From Pseudomonas sp. LP_7_YM (GTDB lineage Bacteria > Pseudomonadota > Gammaproteobacteria > Pseudomonadales > Pseudomonadaceae), in NCBI RefSeq assembly GCF_004364435.1, contig NZ_SOCT01000009.1, positions 96,910-160,909 on the forward strand: a stretch of 64,000 bases of DNA, in the 5' to 3' direction. The notes beneath the pieces were generated by a model that saw only the letters and a list, made by a program, of their open reading frames with translations, did not search any database and was not told the DNA's origin. This document shows, in pieces, positions 36,166-45,178 of this stretch (position 1 is its first letter; each line of letters starts with the position of its first letter). The position numbers and the translations under genes are program-made.

Positions 36166-36599
36166 TTGAGCGTGCGCAACTGAACGTTGCCCGTCAGCCA
36201 GTTGATGTCGATGCGCCAACGTTTGTCGCCGCGTGACAGCAGCAGGTGACCACCGCTGGAGCCGCCATCGGGGTAGAACTCGAATGCCGAGCCCAGGCCA
36301 TCGGCCGTCTGCAAGGTAAGCCGCATGTCACGCGGCAACTGCTGAACCTTTTGTCGCGGACCCTGAAAGCGTCCGTTACGCAGGTCAAAGCGAGTCTGTG
36401 CCGGTTGCCCGGTGACAATGGCCTGCACCCGGGCTGCGCGCAGCGCCTGAACCGTCGCGCTTAACGCACGGCGCTCACCTGCGGCCTGCAACCCTTTGCC
36501 CACGCCATAGCCCACCAGAGCGACGCTGATGCCGATCAACACGATCACCACCAACAGTTCGAACAGGGTGAAGCCGCGGGCGCGGGGCAGGGCGTGCAT
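36162..36599 (-). CDS. gspH: Type II secretion minor pseudopilin GspH
   Basis: A 145-residue pseudopilin: MHALPRARGFTLFELLVVIV, with cleavage after the glycine and Glu+5, then a GspH domain (ALRAARVQAIVTGQPAQTRFD ... WLTGNVQLRTL). It lies two bases after gspG and overlaps gspI. Confidence 0.9.
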   Translation of the reverse strand: MHALPRARGFTLFELLVVIVLIGISVALVGYGVGKGLQAAGERRALSATVQALRAARVQAIVTGQPAQTRFDLRNGRFQGPRQKVQQLPRDMRLTLQTADGLGSAFEFYPDGGSSGGHLLLSRGDKRWRIDINWLTGNVQLRTLN

Positions 36600-36601
36600 G
36601 T

Positions 36602-37027
36602 TTATTCCCAGTTACCGATGTCGGCCTTGTAGCCTTCGCCGCCTGGCTGGCCGTCCTGACCATAGAAAATCAGGTCAAAGCTGCCGTGCTCGCCGGGGTA
36701 GCGATAGCCGAAGGCATGTCCGAACGGGTCCTTGAGGTCCGATGGCTTGGCGTAGGGACCTGCCCAGCCTGGAGCGTTCGCCGGTTTGCTGACCAGTTGC
36801 TGCAAGTTCGCCGGAGGGGTGCCGACATCCAGGCCATAACTTTCGATCTTCATGCCCAGGCTGGCCAGTTGCGCCTTGCCTGCACCGTATTTGCCTTTGT
36901 CGACATTACCGCCGACCTGGCGCACGACGATGGTGGCGACGATGCCCAGCAGCACGATCACGGCGAGCATTTCCAACAGGGTGAAACCGCCCTGGCGCTG
37001 GCCGCGGGCAAGATTGAAACGAGACAT
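36602..37027 (-). CDS. gspG: Type II secretion major pseudopilin GspG
   Basis: GspG is the main subunit of the pseudopilus that pushes substrates through the secretin. The 141-residue protein has the N-methylation signature GGFTLLEMLAVIVLLGIVAT and the typical C-terminal domain (LQQLVSKPANAPGWAGPYAK, DPFGHAFGYRYPGEHG, DLIFYGQDGQPGGEG) that binds calcium in homologues. Processing needs a prepilin peptidase; none is encoded in this operon, so the type IV pilus enzyme PilD probably serves. Confidence 0.95.
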   Translation of the reverse strand: MSRFNLARGQRQGGFTLLEMLAVIVLLGIVATIVVRQVGGNVDKGKYGAGKAQLASLGMKIESYGLDVGTPPANLQQLVSKPANAPGWAGPYAKPSDLKDPFGHAFGYRYPGEHGSFDLIFYGQDGQPGGEGYKADIGNWE

Positions 37028-37037
37028 GGGTGTTTCC

Positions 37038-38240
37038 TCAAATGTTACTGGTAAGGCTCATCAGCGGCAGCATGATGGCGAGCATGATCACCGCCACCAT
37101 CACCGCCATGACCACGGTCAGAGTGGGTACAAGGGCCGCGAGCAGGCGGTCTATGCCGCGCTTGGCCTCGACGTCGAACACGTCGGCGACCTTGAGCAAC
37201 ATGCTGTCCAGGTTGCCGGCCTGCTCACCGACCTCGATCATTTGCAGTGCCAGTTCCGGCAGCAGCGGGTGTTCCCCGAAGGCCTGGGCCAGCGTGCCGC
37301 CGCCCTTGACCCAATCGGTGGCGTGCTCGACCTGAGCGCGCAATGCGTGGTTGCCGCACACCTGACGGACGATGGTCATCGCCTGCAACAGCGCCACGCC
37401 ATTGCTCAGCAGGGTGCCCAGGGTGCGGGCCAGTCGGGCGGCCTCCACCCGTTGCAGCAACGGGCCGATGACCTTGATCAGGAGTACGCGGCGGTCGTGA
37501 CGCTGACGTCGCTTCGGATCCCGACGCATGATGGCGATGCTCCAGATCGACACCACAATCGCTGCCAGCAACAACAGGCCATAGGCGCTGAGAAATTCGC
37601 CCAGCCAGAGAATGGCTTGGGTGATCAGCGGGATGGGCACGCCGAGGTCGCGGAAAATCGGTACGAACTGCGGCACTACGTAAGCCAGCAGCAGTGCCAG
37701 GGAGCCGAGCACGCCGACCACCAGAAAGATCGGGTAAATCAGCGCGTTGATGACTTCGCCGCGCAGCATCTGGCTGCGCTCAAGGTAATCGGAGAGCTGA
37801 CGCAGCGTGTGTTCCAGCGACCCACCGGCCTCACCGGCACGCACCATGCTGATGTACAGGCCTGAAAACTGGCCGTGTTCTTCTTCCAGCGCCTGACTCA
37901 ACGGCTTGCCAGCCTTGACCTGTTCGCGCACCCGCTCCAGCAATGCCTGGCGTTTGGGCTCATGGGTCTGTCTGAGCAGAATGCCCAGCGCGCGCTCCAG
38001 CGGCTGACCGGCGCCCAGCAGCGTCGCCAGTTGCTGGGTGAAGCTGACCAGCGCGGCGCCATTCATGGCACTGCGACGCATAACGGCGCGCAAGTCGCTA
38101 CCGGCACTGGCGTCCAGGCTCAATACCAGCAGGCCACGCTGTTGCAGGGTGGTCAGCGCAGCTGTTTGGTCGCTGGCTTCCAGCGCACCCTTCTGAACGG
38201 CGCCTTCGGCATCCAGTGCACGGTATTTGAAATGCGCCAT
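37038..38240 (-). CDS. gspF: Type II secretion inner-membrane platform protein GspF
   Basis: The polytopic platform protein, 400 residues, with two T2SF repeats (FTQQLATLLGAGQPLERALG ... and LARTLGTLLSNGVALLQAM...), each followed by membrane helices (VVGVLGSLALLLAYVVPQF; LVPTLTVVMAVMVAVIMLAI at the C-terminus). It works with GspE, GspL and GspM to assemble the pseudopilus. It starts two bases after the gspE stop. Confidence 0.95.
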   Translation of the reverse strand: MAHFKYRALDAEGAVQKGALEASDQTAALTTLQQRGLLVLSLDASAGSDLRAVMRRSAMNGAALVSFTQQLATLLGAGQPLERALGILLRQTHEPKRQALLERVREQVKAGKPLSQALEEEHGQFSGLYISMVRAGEAGGSLEHTLRQLSDYLERSQMLRGEVINALIYPIFLVVGVLGSLALLLAYVVPQFVPIFRDLGVPIPLITQAILWLGEFLSAYGLLLLAAIVVSIWSIAIMRRDPKRRQRHDRRVLLIKVIGPLLQRVEAARLARTLGTLLSNGVALLQAMTIVRQVCGNHALRAQVEHATDWVKGGGTLAQAFGEHPLLPELALQMIEVGEQAGNLDSMLLKVADVFDVEAKRGIDRLLAALVPTLTVVMAVMVAVIMLAIMLPLMSLTSNI

Positions 38241-38242
38241 GG

Positions 38243-39979
38243 TCAGTCGCCGCGCGTAACGCGCAGCACCTCTTCAAGCGAAGTGACGCCTGCAACAGCC
38301 TGGCGCAAACCCTCTTCATAGAGTGTGCGTAACCCGCCGCGGCGGGCGGCTTGCTCCAGCGTGGCGGCGTCAGCCTGACGCATCAGTAGCGAACGCAGCT
38401 CTTCGTTCATCACCAGCAACTCGGTGATTGCGCTGCGCCCGTGATAGCCGCCGCCGGGCAACTCGCTGGCCGGGCGATAGAGGAGAATCGGCCGCTGGTC
38501 GGTGAAACGTTCCAGACCATGTTCAGCCACCAACTGTGGCGGCGCTTCAAAGGCGATTCGCGTAACAGGGTCGAGCCTGCGCACCAGACGCTGGGCCAGA
38601 ATGCCTTTGACGGTCGAGGCGATCAGGTAGCTTTCGACGCCCATGTCCAGCAGCCGGGTGATACTCGCCGCAGCGCTGTTGGTGTGCAGGGTGGAAAGCA
38701 CCAGGTGGCCGGTCAGCGAGGACTGGATCGCGATACGGCAGGTTTCCAGGTCGCGCATCTCACCGATCATGATCACGTCCGGGTCCTGACGCACGATGGA
38801 GCGCAGGGCTCCGGCGAAGTCCAGGCCGATGGCGGGTTTCACCTGAATCTGGTTGATGCCTTCCAGCTGGTATTCCACCGGGTCTTCTACGGTAATGATC
38901 TTGCGTTCGGCGGTATTCAGGCGCGACAGCGCGGTGTACAGCGTGGTGGTTTTGCCGGAGCCGGTGGGGCCGGTAACGAGCAGAATGCCGTGGGGGTTTT
39001 CCAGCACGTCGAGAAAAGTCTGCAGACGCTCGCCGTCCATGCCCAGGCTTGGGAAGTCAAAACTCACGGTCTGGCGGTCGAGCAGACGCATGACCACCGA
39101 CTCGCCGAAACTGGTAGGCACGGTGCTGACGCGCAAGTCCAGCTCCTTGCCCTGAATGCGCAGCATGATGCGGCCATCCTGAGGCAGGCGCCGTTCGGCA
39201 ATATCCAGCCGGGCCATGATCTTGAGGCGTGAAATGATCGCTGCCGAAGAACTGGACGGTGGGGCTTCCGCTTCATGCAGCACACCGTCGATGCGATAAC
39301 GCACCTTGAGATGGCTTTCAAAGGGTTCGATGTGAACGTCGGAGGCGCGCTGTTCGACCGCGCGCTGCAGGATCAGGTTGACCAGGCGGATGACCGGAGC
39401 CTCGGACGCCAGGTCCTTGAGATGTTCAATGTCCTCTTCGGCGCCACTGTGCTCATCCAGCGTTTCGATCAAGGAGCCCATCGCCGAGCGACCCTGGCCG
39501 TAGAAGCGCTCGATCAGCCCGTCCACTTCGCTCGCGGCACCCACCGAGACGTACACCGGCAACTGGCAGGCGTAGCGCAGCGCGTCGAAGGCATAGGCAT
39601 TGCCGGGGTTGGCCGCAAGTACATGAACGCCATCGGCATGCTTGCCAATGGGCAATAGGCGATAGTGCCGCAGGAAGCGCTCGCTGAGCGCTGGCAGGGC
39701 ATCAGCGGGCAGCGGCACGGCGTCGGCCATGAGCAGCGGTGCATTCAGGGTCGATGCCCAGGCGCGTGCCAGGTCCATTTCCGAGACCAGCCCCAGACGC
39801 GTCAACATTTCGGTCAGCGAGCTGCCGTCGGCATCCTGCGCCAACCGTCGGGCGCGGTCGAGGTCAGCTGTCTTGAGCCCTACATGGGCCAGCAGCCAGC
39901 CACACAGCGCTTCGGCAGAAAGTGCGGTCAGGTCTTGGCTATTGATGGGGGGCAACGTTATGGACACAGCGGGCTTCAA
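38243..39979 (-). CDS. gspE: Type II secretion ATPase GspE, lacking the zinc-binding cysteines
   Basis: The cytoplasmic motor ATPase. The 578-residue protein has an N-terminal MshEN-like domain, the N2 domain with ASDVHIEP, Walker A GPTGSGKTTT, Asp box DPVEY, Walker B DPDVIMIGEMRD and the His box TLHTNSA. The region between RLVRRLDP and GYHGRSAITELL, where most GspE proteins have four cysteines holding zinc, has none. The called start is TTG (39979) and is uncertain; no better ATG is seen nearby. It is the first gene of the operon, 63 bases after a small exported-protein gene. Confidence 0.92.
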   Translation of the reverse strand: MKPAVSITLPPINSQDLTALSAEALCGWLLAHVGLKTADLDRARRLAQDADGSSLTEMLTRLGLVSEMDLARAWASTLNAPLLMADAVPLPADALPALSERFLRHYRLLPIGKHADGVHVLAANPGNAYAFDALRYACQLPVYVSVGAASEVDGLIERFYGQGRSAMGSLIETLDEHSGAEEDIEHLKDLASEAPVIRLVNLILQRAVEQRASDVHIEPFESHLKVRYRIDGVLHEAEAPPSSSSAAIISRLKIMARLDIAERRLPQDGRIMLRIQGKELDLRVSTVPTSFGESVVMRLLDRQTVSFDFPSLGMDGERLQTFLDVLENPHGILLVTGPTGSGKTTTLYTALSRLNTAERKIITVEDPVEYQLEGINQIQVKPAIGLDFAGALRSIVRQDPDVIMIGEMRDLETCRIAIQSSLTGHLVLSTLHTNSAAASITRLLDMGVESYLIASTVKGILAQRLVRRLDPVTRIAFEAPPQLVAEHGLERFTDQRPILLYRPASELPGGGYHGRSAITELLVMNEELRSLLMRQADAATLEQAARRGGLRTLYEEGLRQAVAGVTSLEEVLRVTRGD

Positions 39980-39984
39980 ATAAC

Positions 39985-40006
39985 GGAGGCCTCTTTCGAG
40001 ACCCCC
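39985..40006 (-). terminator. Hairpin with GAAA loop between the small exported gene and gspE
   Basis: On the minus strand GGGGGTCTC and GAGGCCTCC pair over nine positions (two G-T) around a GAAA tetraloop. A short T-containing tract follows. It could end the small gene's transcript or attenuate read-through into gspE. Confidence 0.4.
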
Positions 40007-40042
40007 TTTGGTGATGAGTTACGCGCGAATAAAGGGCATGCG

Positions 40043-40270
40043 TTAGTTTGACGCAGGTGCTGTTTTATTTGCCGGGCGACCGCGTTTGTTTTCATCAGCC
40101 TGATTTTGCTTATGCTGTTTTTTCTCGACTTTCGCATCTTGAGATTGAGTCATTACAGTTGAGTCAGACGCGCCGGAAACGTTTTCCTGTGTATCGGAAT
40201 CGGCAGCGAAAGTCGCACCGGAAAGCGCAATCGTTACTGCTGCAAGGGCGCCGAGTATTGGCATTTTCAT
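40043..40270 (-). CDS. Small exported hypothetical protein, Lys/Gln-rich
   Basis: A 75-residue protein with a clear signal peptide (MKMPILGALAAVTIALSGATFA, then ADSDTQ). The mature part is short, hydrophilic and lysine-rich (DAKVEKKQHKQNQADENKRG). The ATG at 40270 has GGAG at the right distance; the longer frame upstream has no support. I do not recognise a characterised family. It lies just upstream of gspE on the same strand and could be carried on the same transcript. Confidence 0.7.
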   Translation of the reverse strand: MKMPILGALAAVTIALSGATFAADSDTQENVSGASDSTVMTQSQDAKVEKKQHKQNQADENKRGRPANKTAPASN

Positions 40271-40736
40271 GGGGTAGTCTCCAGTGTTTATATCGTGCTT
40301 GAAATACGTGTCAGGCCCCGAAAAAGGGCTGGGTGCGGCGCTTCTGCCGCCTGGAAACCCCATCCTGCAAGGTTTGCAGGCAGAATCCAGAAAAATCACT
40401 AAACCTACAGACCTGTCGGTTTAGCGGTAGTTCAGTGGTTGTGTCAAAAAATTACAAGTTTTACCGGTCGTCTGTTTTTTGTTTGACTTCGCCTGAAAAC
40501 AAAAGCCTTAATTTAAATGCAGCGGGTATTCCCGTGCTAATCAGTGGCTTATTGCCATTAACCTTAGTAGTTAAGAGTGTGTCGTCAAAAGTTGGTCGCT
40601 AGTTCGGCCCGCTGTCTTCCGTCGTCCGTTGTTGCTAGTTAGAAACTTCGGTATAGGCAAACTATTGCCCAAAATCAACGGTTTCAGCGTGTCAACTGTG
40701 ACAAAACAGCGCGGGCGATATCTGGAGAATGTGTGT
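40271..40736. promoter_or_regulatory. Divergent control region between the small exported gene and the GH3 gene, with a 26-bp palindrome at 40399-40424
   Basis: The 466-bp gap holds an imperfect palindrome at 40399-40424: CTAAACC-T-ACAG-AC-CTGT-C-GGTTTAG, matching its own reverse complement except at one outer pair and the centre. Spacing and symmetry resemble a TetR-type operator. A possible -35 TTGACT at 40483-40488 with TTAAT-like sequence 18-19 bases later faces the GH3 gene. The remainder is AT-rich without a supportable gene. Confidence 0.5.
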
Positions 40737-43472
40737 ATGCGAAACCGTAAAACATTGGGTGCCCATTCGGCTCTAGCCCTGTTGAGCTTGGCAATTGGTC
40801 ACGCCAATGCTGCCGACGCCACCACGCAGGAGCTGCTGGCGGCCAAAGAAGTACGCGCCGACAAGGCGGCCGAAAAGACACTGGCCAAGATGACCCAGGA
40901 AGAAAAACTGGCCTACATCGGCGGGATCGGCGGTTGGGACGTCAAGCCGCTGAGTCAGTACGGCGTTCCTCAGATTCACGGTGCCGATGGCGGCGCGGGC
41001 ATTCGCTATACCAGCCAGGGCAACGATTCGGGCGTGGTTTACCCGTCCGGCCCTAACCTGGCCGCCACCTTCAACCCGCGCCGCGCCATCGATTTCGGCC
41101 GCGCCCTGGGCTATGACACCGCCACCGGCGGCTATCAGTTCGTCACAGGGCCAGGCATGAACCTGTACCGCATGCCGTGGAGCGGCCGCGCATTCGAGTA
41201 CCTGTCCGGTGAAGATCCATTCCTGGGTGCCAGCCTGGGTCCGGCAGTGATCAACGGCATCCAGCAGCGCCGCGTGTGGGCTGAAGCCAAGCACTATGCG
41301 GGCAACGATCAGGAAACCAATCGCTTCATCCTCAATCAGGTCATGCCCGAGCGTGTACTGCGCGAAATGACGCTGCCGCCTTTTGAGTCGGCGACCAAGA
41401 ACGGCACCGTAGCGATGATGATGTGCTCGTTCCAGAAAGTGAACGGCGAGTATGCGTGCGAAAACAAGCACCTGATCGACGGGATCCTAAAAAAGGAATG
41501 GGGCTACAAGGGGCTGGTACAGAGCGACTACAACGCAGTCGTGCATGGCTTGCCAGCAGCGCAGGCGGGTACCGATCTGGACATGATGGGTGGCCAGATG
41601 AACAGCTCGGTGTTGAAGCCTTACCTGGACAGCGGTGAGCTGGACATGGCGACCATCGATGACAAGGTCCGCCGCATCCTCAAGAACATCTACCTGTACC
41701 AGTTCGACAAGTTCGCGCCGCTGACCACGCACAACATGAACAGCGCAACCAGCAACAAGGTCGCGCTGAACATCGCCCGCGAAGGCATCGTGTTGCTGAA
41801 GAACCAGAACGACGTGCTGCCGCTGGACAAGTCCAAGGTCAAGCGCATCGCTGTCGTGGGTAACCTGGCCAAGTACGCACCGCCAACCGGTTTCGGCAGT
41901 GCCCATGTTGACGCTACGCACTACATCAGCGAGCTCAGTGGCCTGACGCAAATGGCCCCGAATGCCAAGGTCGAGTTCCTCGACGGCCTGTCCCTTGACC
42001 CGGCAGCCTCGCCGTGGACCACCACCGACAGCAAGGGCAACGAAGTCAGCGGCATGAAGACCGAGTTCTTCACCAATGCCAACTGGTCGGGCGACCCTTC
42101 CGCCACCCGTATCGACAGCCACGTTGATATGGATTGGTCCACCGATGACATCCCGAGCAATGGCGACACCTCCAACACTTCGATCCGCTGGAGCGGCAAG
42201 GTCACCCCGACCACCAGCGGCGATCAGGTGTTCAAGGTGCGTGCCGATGGCGCGGTTCGCGTGTGGGTCAACGGCGAGAAGATCATCGACAACGGTGATG
42301 GCGAAAACATCACCAACAAGAGTATTCCTCCGACCATCCCGGTGTCCGGCAAGATCAAGCTGGAAGCAGGCAAAGCGTACGACGTGAAGCTTGAGTATTC
42401 GCGCCGTGACGGCTACCTGTCGACCATGGGCGGCATGGTGGGTGTACAGATGGCCTGGGCATCGCTTACTGCCCCGCAGGATCTGTCGGCCTATGACGCG
42501 GTCGTGGTGGCTGTGGGTAACAGCAATGAATACGAAGGCGAAGGTTTCGACCACAGTTTCGACCTGCCCGAATATCAGAACGAGCTGATCCAGAACATCG
42601 CCAAGGCCAACCCGAACACCGTGGTGACCATGCACGGCGGTACTGCGCTGAAGATGAGCGACTGGATCGATCAGGTGCCAGCAGCACTGCACGCTTTCTA
42701 CCCAGGGCAGAACGGTGGTCAGGCACTTGCCGAGATTCTGTTCGGCAAAGTCAACCCGTCGGGCAAGCTGCCAATCAGTATCGAGCGAAGTGTCGAAGAC
42801 AACCCGCTCTATCCGGACTTCCCTAAGTTCGACAACACCCGCACGCTCAAGGAAATCAGCTACAAGCACGACCTGACGATGCTGGGCTATCGCGGTTACG
42901 ACAAGAAGGGCACCAAGCCGCTGTTCGCCTTCGGTCACGGCCTGTCGTACACCCAGTTCACCTACAACAACATTTCCGTCACGCCTGGCGTTGCGGTGGG
43001 CAACACGCCCATCAAGGTGTCGTTCGATCTGACCAACAGCGGCAAACGTGCCGGCTCCGAAGTGGCCGAGCTATATGTCGGTCAGCAAAATCCGACAGTG
43101 GAACGTGCCGTCAAGGAGCTCAAGGGCTACAAGAAGGTCTTCCTGCAGCCGGGTGAAACACGTCACGTCACCATCGAACTGAATGATCGTTCGTTGGCGT
43201 ATTTCGACGAGGCGAGCAAGCAATGGGTGATCGACGCCGACACCTTCAACATCAGTCTGGGTGCTGCGTCGGATGACATTCGACTCAACGCGAAACTGGT
43301 CAACTCGTTCCGTCAGGAGCTCTCGACCACTACAAGCAACCCGTTGCCGCGTTCAGCGCTGAACTCGACCAAGGTGACCTTGCCAGCGGTCAAGACAGGC
43401 GGTGTGTTCGATCAAAGCGAAAGTGTCGACGAAAGCACTGGCAGCAGCGATTACGACAACACCGACTACTGA
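40737..43472 (+). CDS. Exported glycoside hydrolase family 3 enzyme with PA14 insert
   Basis: A 911-residue beta-glucosidase/xylosidase-type enzyme. It has a signal peptide (LGAHSALALLSLAIGHANA), the GH3 barrel with substrate-site GVPQIHGADGGAGIRY and nucleophile Asp264 in GLVQSDYNAV, a PA14 carbohydrate-binding domain at about residues 440-572 inside the second GH3 domain, and a C-terminal fibronectin-III-like domain (SFDLTNSGKRAGSEVAELYV). A Ser/Thr/Asp-rich tail follows. The start has GGAGA upstream; an upstream in-frame ATG is rejected because it hides the signal peptide. It is beside the type II secretion operon and may be its substrate. Confidence 0.9.
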   Translation: MRNRKTLGAHSALALLSLAIGHANAADATTQELLAAKEVRADKAAEKTLAKMTQEEKLAYIGGIGGWDVKPLSQYGVPQIHGADGGAGIRYTSQGNDSGVVYPSGPNLAATFNPRRAIDFGRALGYDTATGGYQFVTGPGMNLYRMPWSGRAFEYLSGEDPFLGASLGPAVINGIQQRRVWAEAKHYAGNDQETNRFILNQVMPERVLREMTLPPFESATKNGTVAMMMCSFQKVNGEYACENKHLIDGILKKEWGYKGLVQSDYNAVVHGLPAAQAGTDLDMMGGQMNSSVLKPYLDSGELDMATIDDKVRRILKNIYLYQFDKFAPLTTHNMNSATSNKVALNIAREGIVLLKNQNDVLPLDKSKVKRIAVVGNLAKYAPPTGFGSAHVDATHYISELSGLTQMAPNAKVEFLDGLSLDPAASPWTTTDSKGNEVSGMKTEFFTNANWSGDPSATRIDSHVDMDWSTDDIPSNGDTSNTSIRWSGKVTPTTSGDQVFKVRADGAVRVWVNGEKIIDNGDGENITNKSIPPTIPVSGKIKLEAGKAYDVKLEYSRRDGYLSTMGGMVGVQMAWASLTAPQDLSAYDAVVVAVGNSNEYEGEGFDHSFDLPEYQNELIQNIAKANPNTVVTMHGGTALKMSDWIDQVPAALHAFYPGQNGGQALAEILFGKVNPSGKLPISIERSVEDNPLYPDFPKFDNTRTLKEISYKHDLTMLGYRGYDKKGTKPLFAFGHGLSYTQFTYNNISVTPGVAVGNTPIKVSFDLTNSGKRAGSEVAELYVGQQNPTVERAVKELKGYKKVFLQPGETRHVTIELNDRSLAYFDEASKQWVIDADTFNISLGAASDDIRLNAKLVNSFRQELSTTTSNPLPRSALNSTKVTLPAVKTGGVFDQSESVDESTGSSDYDNTDY

Positions 43473-43593
43473 TCCAGCGACGAGGCAGGTGCCGCCAGAG
43501 GAGGGCGCATCAGGGGCATTCATGACCTGATGTGCCGGATGGCCGCGCTCCAGCTTCGCCGGTAGGAAGGTACCGATACAGTGTGGCCAGTGG

Positions 43594-44220
43594 TCAGGGG
43601 CGGATGTCCCTTTCCACTTGCGCCACATACCCGTCAAAGCGCGTTACCAGATCCACCGTCCCGGGAAACCGCAGCCACTGCAGCTGCAGACCGTCCATCA
43701 TCGCCAGCAGTTGATGGATCGTTGCATCCAGATCCACGTCCCCACGCACCTCCCCTTTTTCCACCAGCATTTCCAGTCGCTCACGCATTCGACCGTGAAT
43801 CGCCGTGTAGCGGGACTGGAACCATTCCCAGGCGGGATGGCTGTGCACCAGACTTTCGGCATTGAGAATACTAAACGCGCGAATGACTCCGGGCGCAGTC
43901 GCGTTCGAGCGGTTTATCTCCTGCAGCCCGTGCAGAAAGCTGCGCAGTGTCGGCTCGCTCTGCAACTGATCGACAATACGGTGGTTGATCTCGTCTCGTC
44001 GCGCCAGGACCCCCATCAGCAGTGCCACTTTGCTGGGGAAGTGATGCAGCACGCCGGCCACCGATATGCCGACGATATCCGCGATACGGGCAATGGATGC
44101 CCCGGTGTAGCCTTCGAGGGAAAACAGCTGAAGCGCTGCGTCCAGCAGCTCCTCCCGACGCTTTTCGCCTTTCGGTGCGCGGCGGGTACGAGGAGCTGTA
44201 GTGGATGAATGAACTGTCAT
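43594..44220 (-). CDS. TetR family transcriptional regulator
   Basis: A 208-residue repressor-type protein. Residues ~15-60 form the TetR helix-turn-helix (REELLDAALQLFSLEGYTGA, SIARIADIVGISVAGVLHHF), with a longer C-terminal ligand-binding part. The start could be 44220 (MTVHSS) or 44247. It converges on the GH3 gene with a 121-bp gap. The palindrome at 40399-40424 is a possible target, which is inference. Confidence 0.88.
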   Translation of the reverse strand: MTVHSSTTAPRTRRAPKGEKRREELLDAALQLFSLEGYTGASIARIADIVGISVAGVLHHFPSKVALLMGVLARRDEINHRIVDQLQSEPTLRSFLHGLQEINRSNATAPGVIRAFSILNAESLVHSHPAWEWFQSRYTAIHGRMRERLEMLVEKGEVRGDVDLDATIHQLLAMMDGLQLQWLRFPGTVDLVTRFDGYVAQVERDIRP

Positions 44221-44506
44221 TGCGATGCTCGCGCCTGGCGCCTCCATGAAATACCGGTCTTAAAGCGACAGTGAATCCTTCTGTGAGCCTTAAGCTCATC
44301 TGCTGCCGTGCGGGACAAGTCGAGCATGCTCTTGCGCCGCGTTGCAAGGGCGCATTTGAGGGTTCGGCCTCAGTGGCTCATGGAAATCACCCGGCAATGC
44401 CCGTATCTGGGGGGGGGAACGACGGCATTCATCCGTCACCCGAGCCACGCTCCGGACTCTTGGAGTACAATGCGCGCCACCGTGATTTCGCTCAAAAAGG
44501 TGCCTC

Positions 44507-45178
44507 ATGCAGCCCTTCGCTATTGCTCCGTCGATTCTGTCCGCCGATTTCGCCCGTTTGGGTCAGGAAGTCGACAATGTTCTGGCCGCGGGAGCCGACA
44601 TCGTCCACTTCGACGTCATGGACAACCACTACGTCCCCAACCTAACCATAGGTCCGATGGTCTGCGCGGCGTTGCGCAAGTACGGCATCACTGCGCCGAT
44701 TGACGTGCACCTGATGGTCAGCCCCGTGGATCGCATCATCGGCGACTTCATCGAAGCGGGCGCGACCTTCATCACCTTCCACCCGGAAGCGACCCAGCAC
44801 ATCGATCGCTCCCTGCAACTGATCCGCGAAGGCGGCTGCAAGGCTGGCCTGGTGTTCAACCCGGCCACCCCGCTGAACCTGCTCGAATACGTCATGGACA
44901 AGGTCGACATGATCCTGCTCATGAGCGTCAACCCGGGCTTCGGCGGTCAGAAATTCATCCCCGGCACACTCAACAAGCTGCGCGAAGCCCGTGCGTTGAT
45001 TGACGCCTCGGGTCGTGACATCCGTCTGGAAATCGACGGCGGCGTCAACGTGAACAACATTCGTGAAATTGCTGCTGCCGGCGCCGACACGTTCGTTGCA
45101 GGCTCGGCGATCTTCAATGCGCCCGATTACCAAGAGGTCATTGAAAAAATGCGTGCAGAACTGGCGTTGGCTCGTTGA
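44507..45178 (+). CDS. rpe: Ribulose-phosphate 3-epimerase
   Basis: Rpe interconverts ribulose-5-phosphate and xylulose-5-phosphate. The 223-residue barrel protein has IAPSILSADFARLG, HFDVMDNHYVPNLTIGP with metal ligands, DVHLMV, and the phosphate-binding VNPGFGGQKFIP and EIDGGVN. It is the first gene of rpe-gph and overlaps gph by one base (TGATG). Confidence 0.97.
   Translation: MQPFAIAPSILSADFARLGQEVDNVLAAGADIVHFDVMDNHYVPNLTIGPMVCAALRKYGITAPIDVHLMVSPVDRIIGDFIEAGATFITFHPEATQHIDRSLQLIREGGCKAGLVFNPATPLNLLEYVMDKVDMILLMSVNPGFGGQKFIPGTLNKLREARALIDASGRDIRLEIDGGVNVNNIREIAAAGADTFVAGSAIFNAPDYQEVIEKMRAELALAR

Noticed and set aside
41487..42938. Long minus-strand frame of 483 codons
   Set aside because: Shadow of the GH3 gene; no family features.
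44220..44247. Longer TetR start (MEAPGASIA)
   Set aside because: No better ribosome binding site than the inner ATG; left undecided with the shorter form listed.
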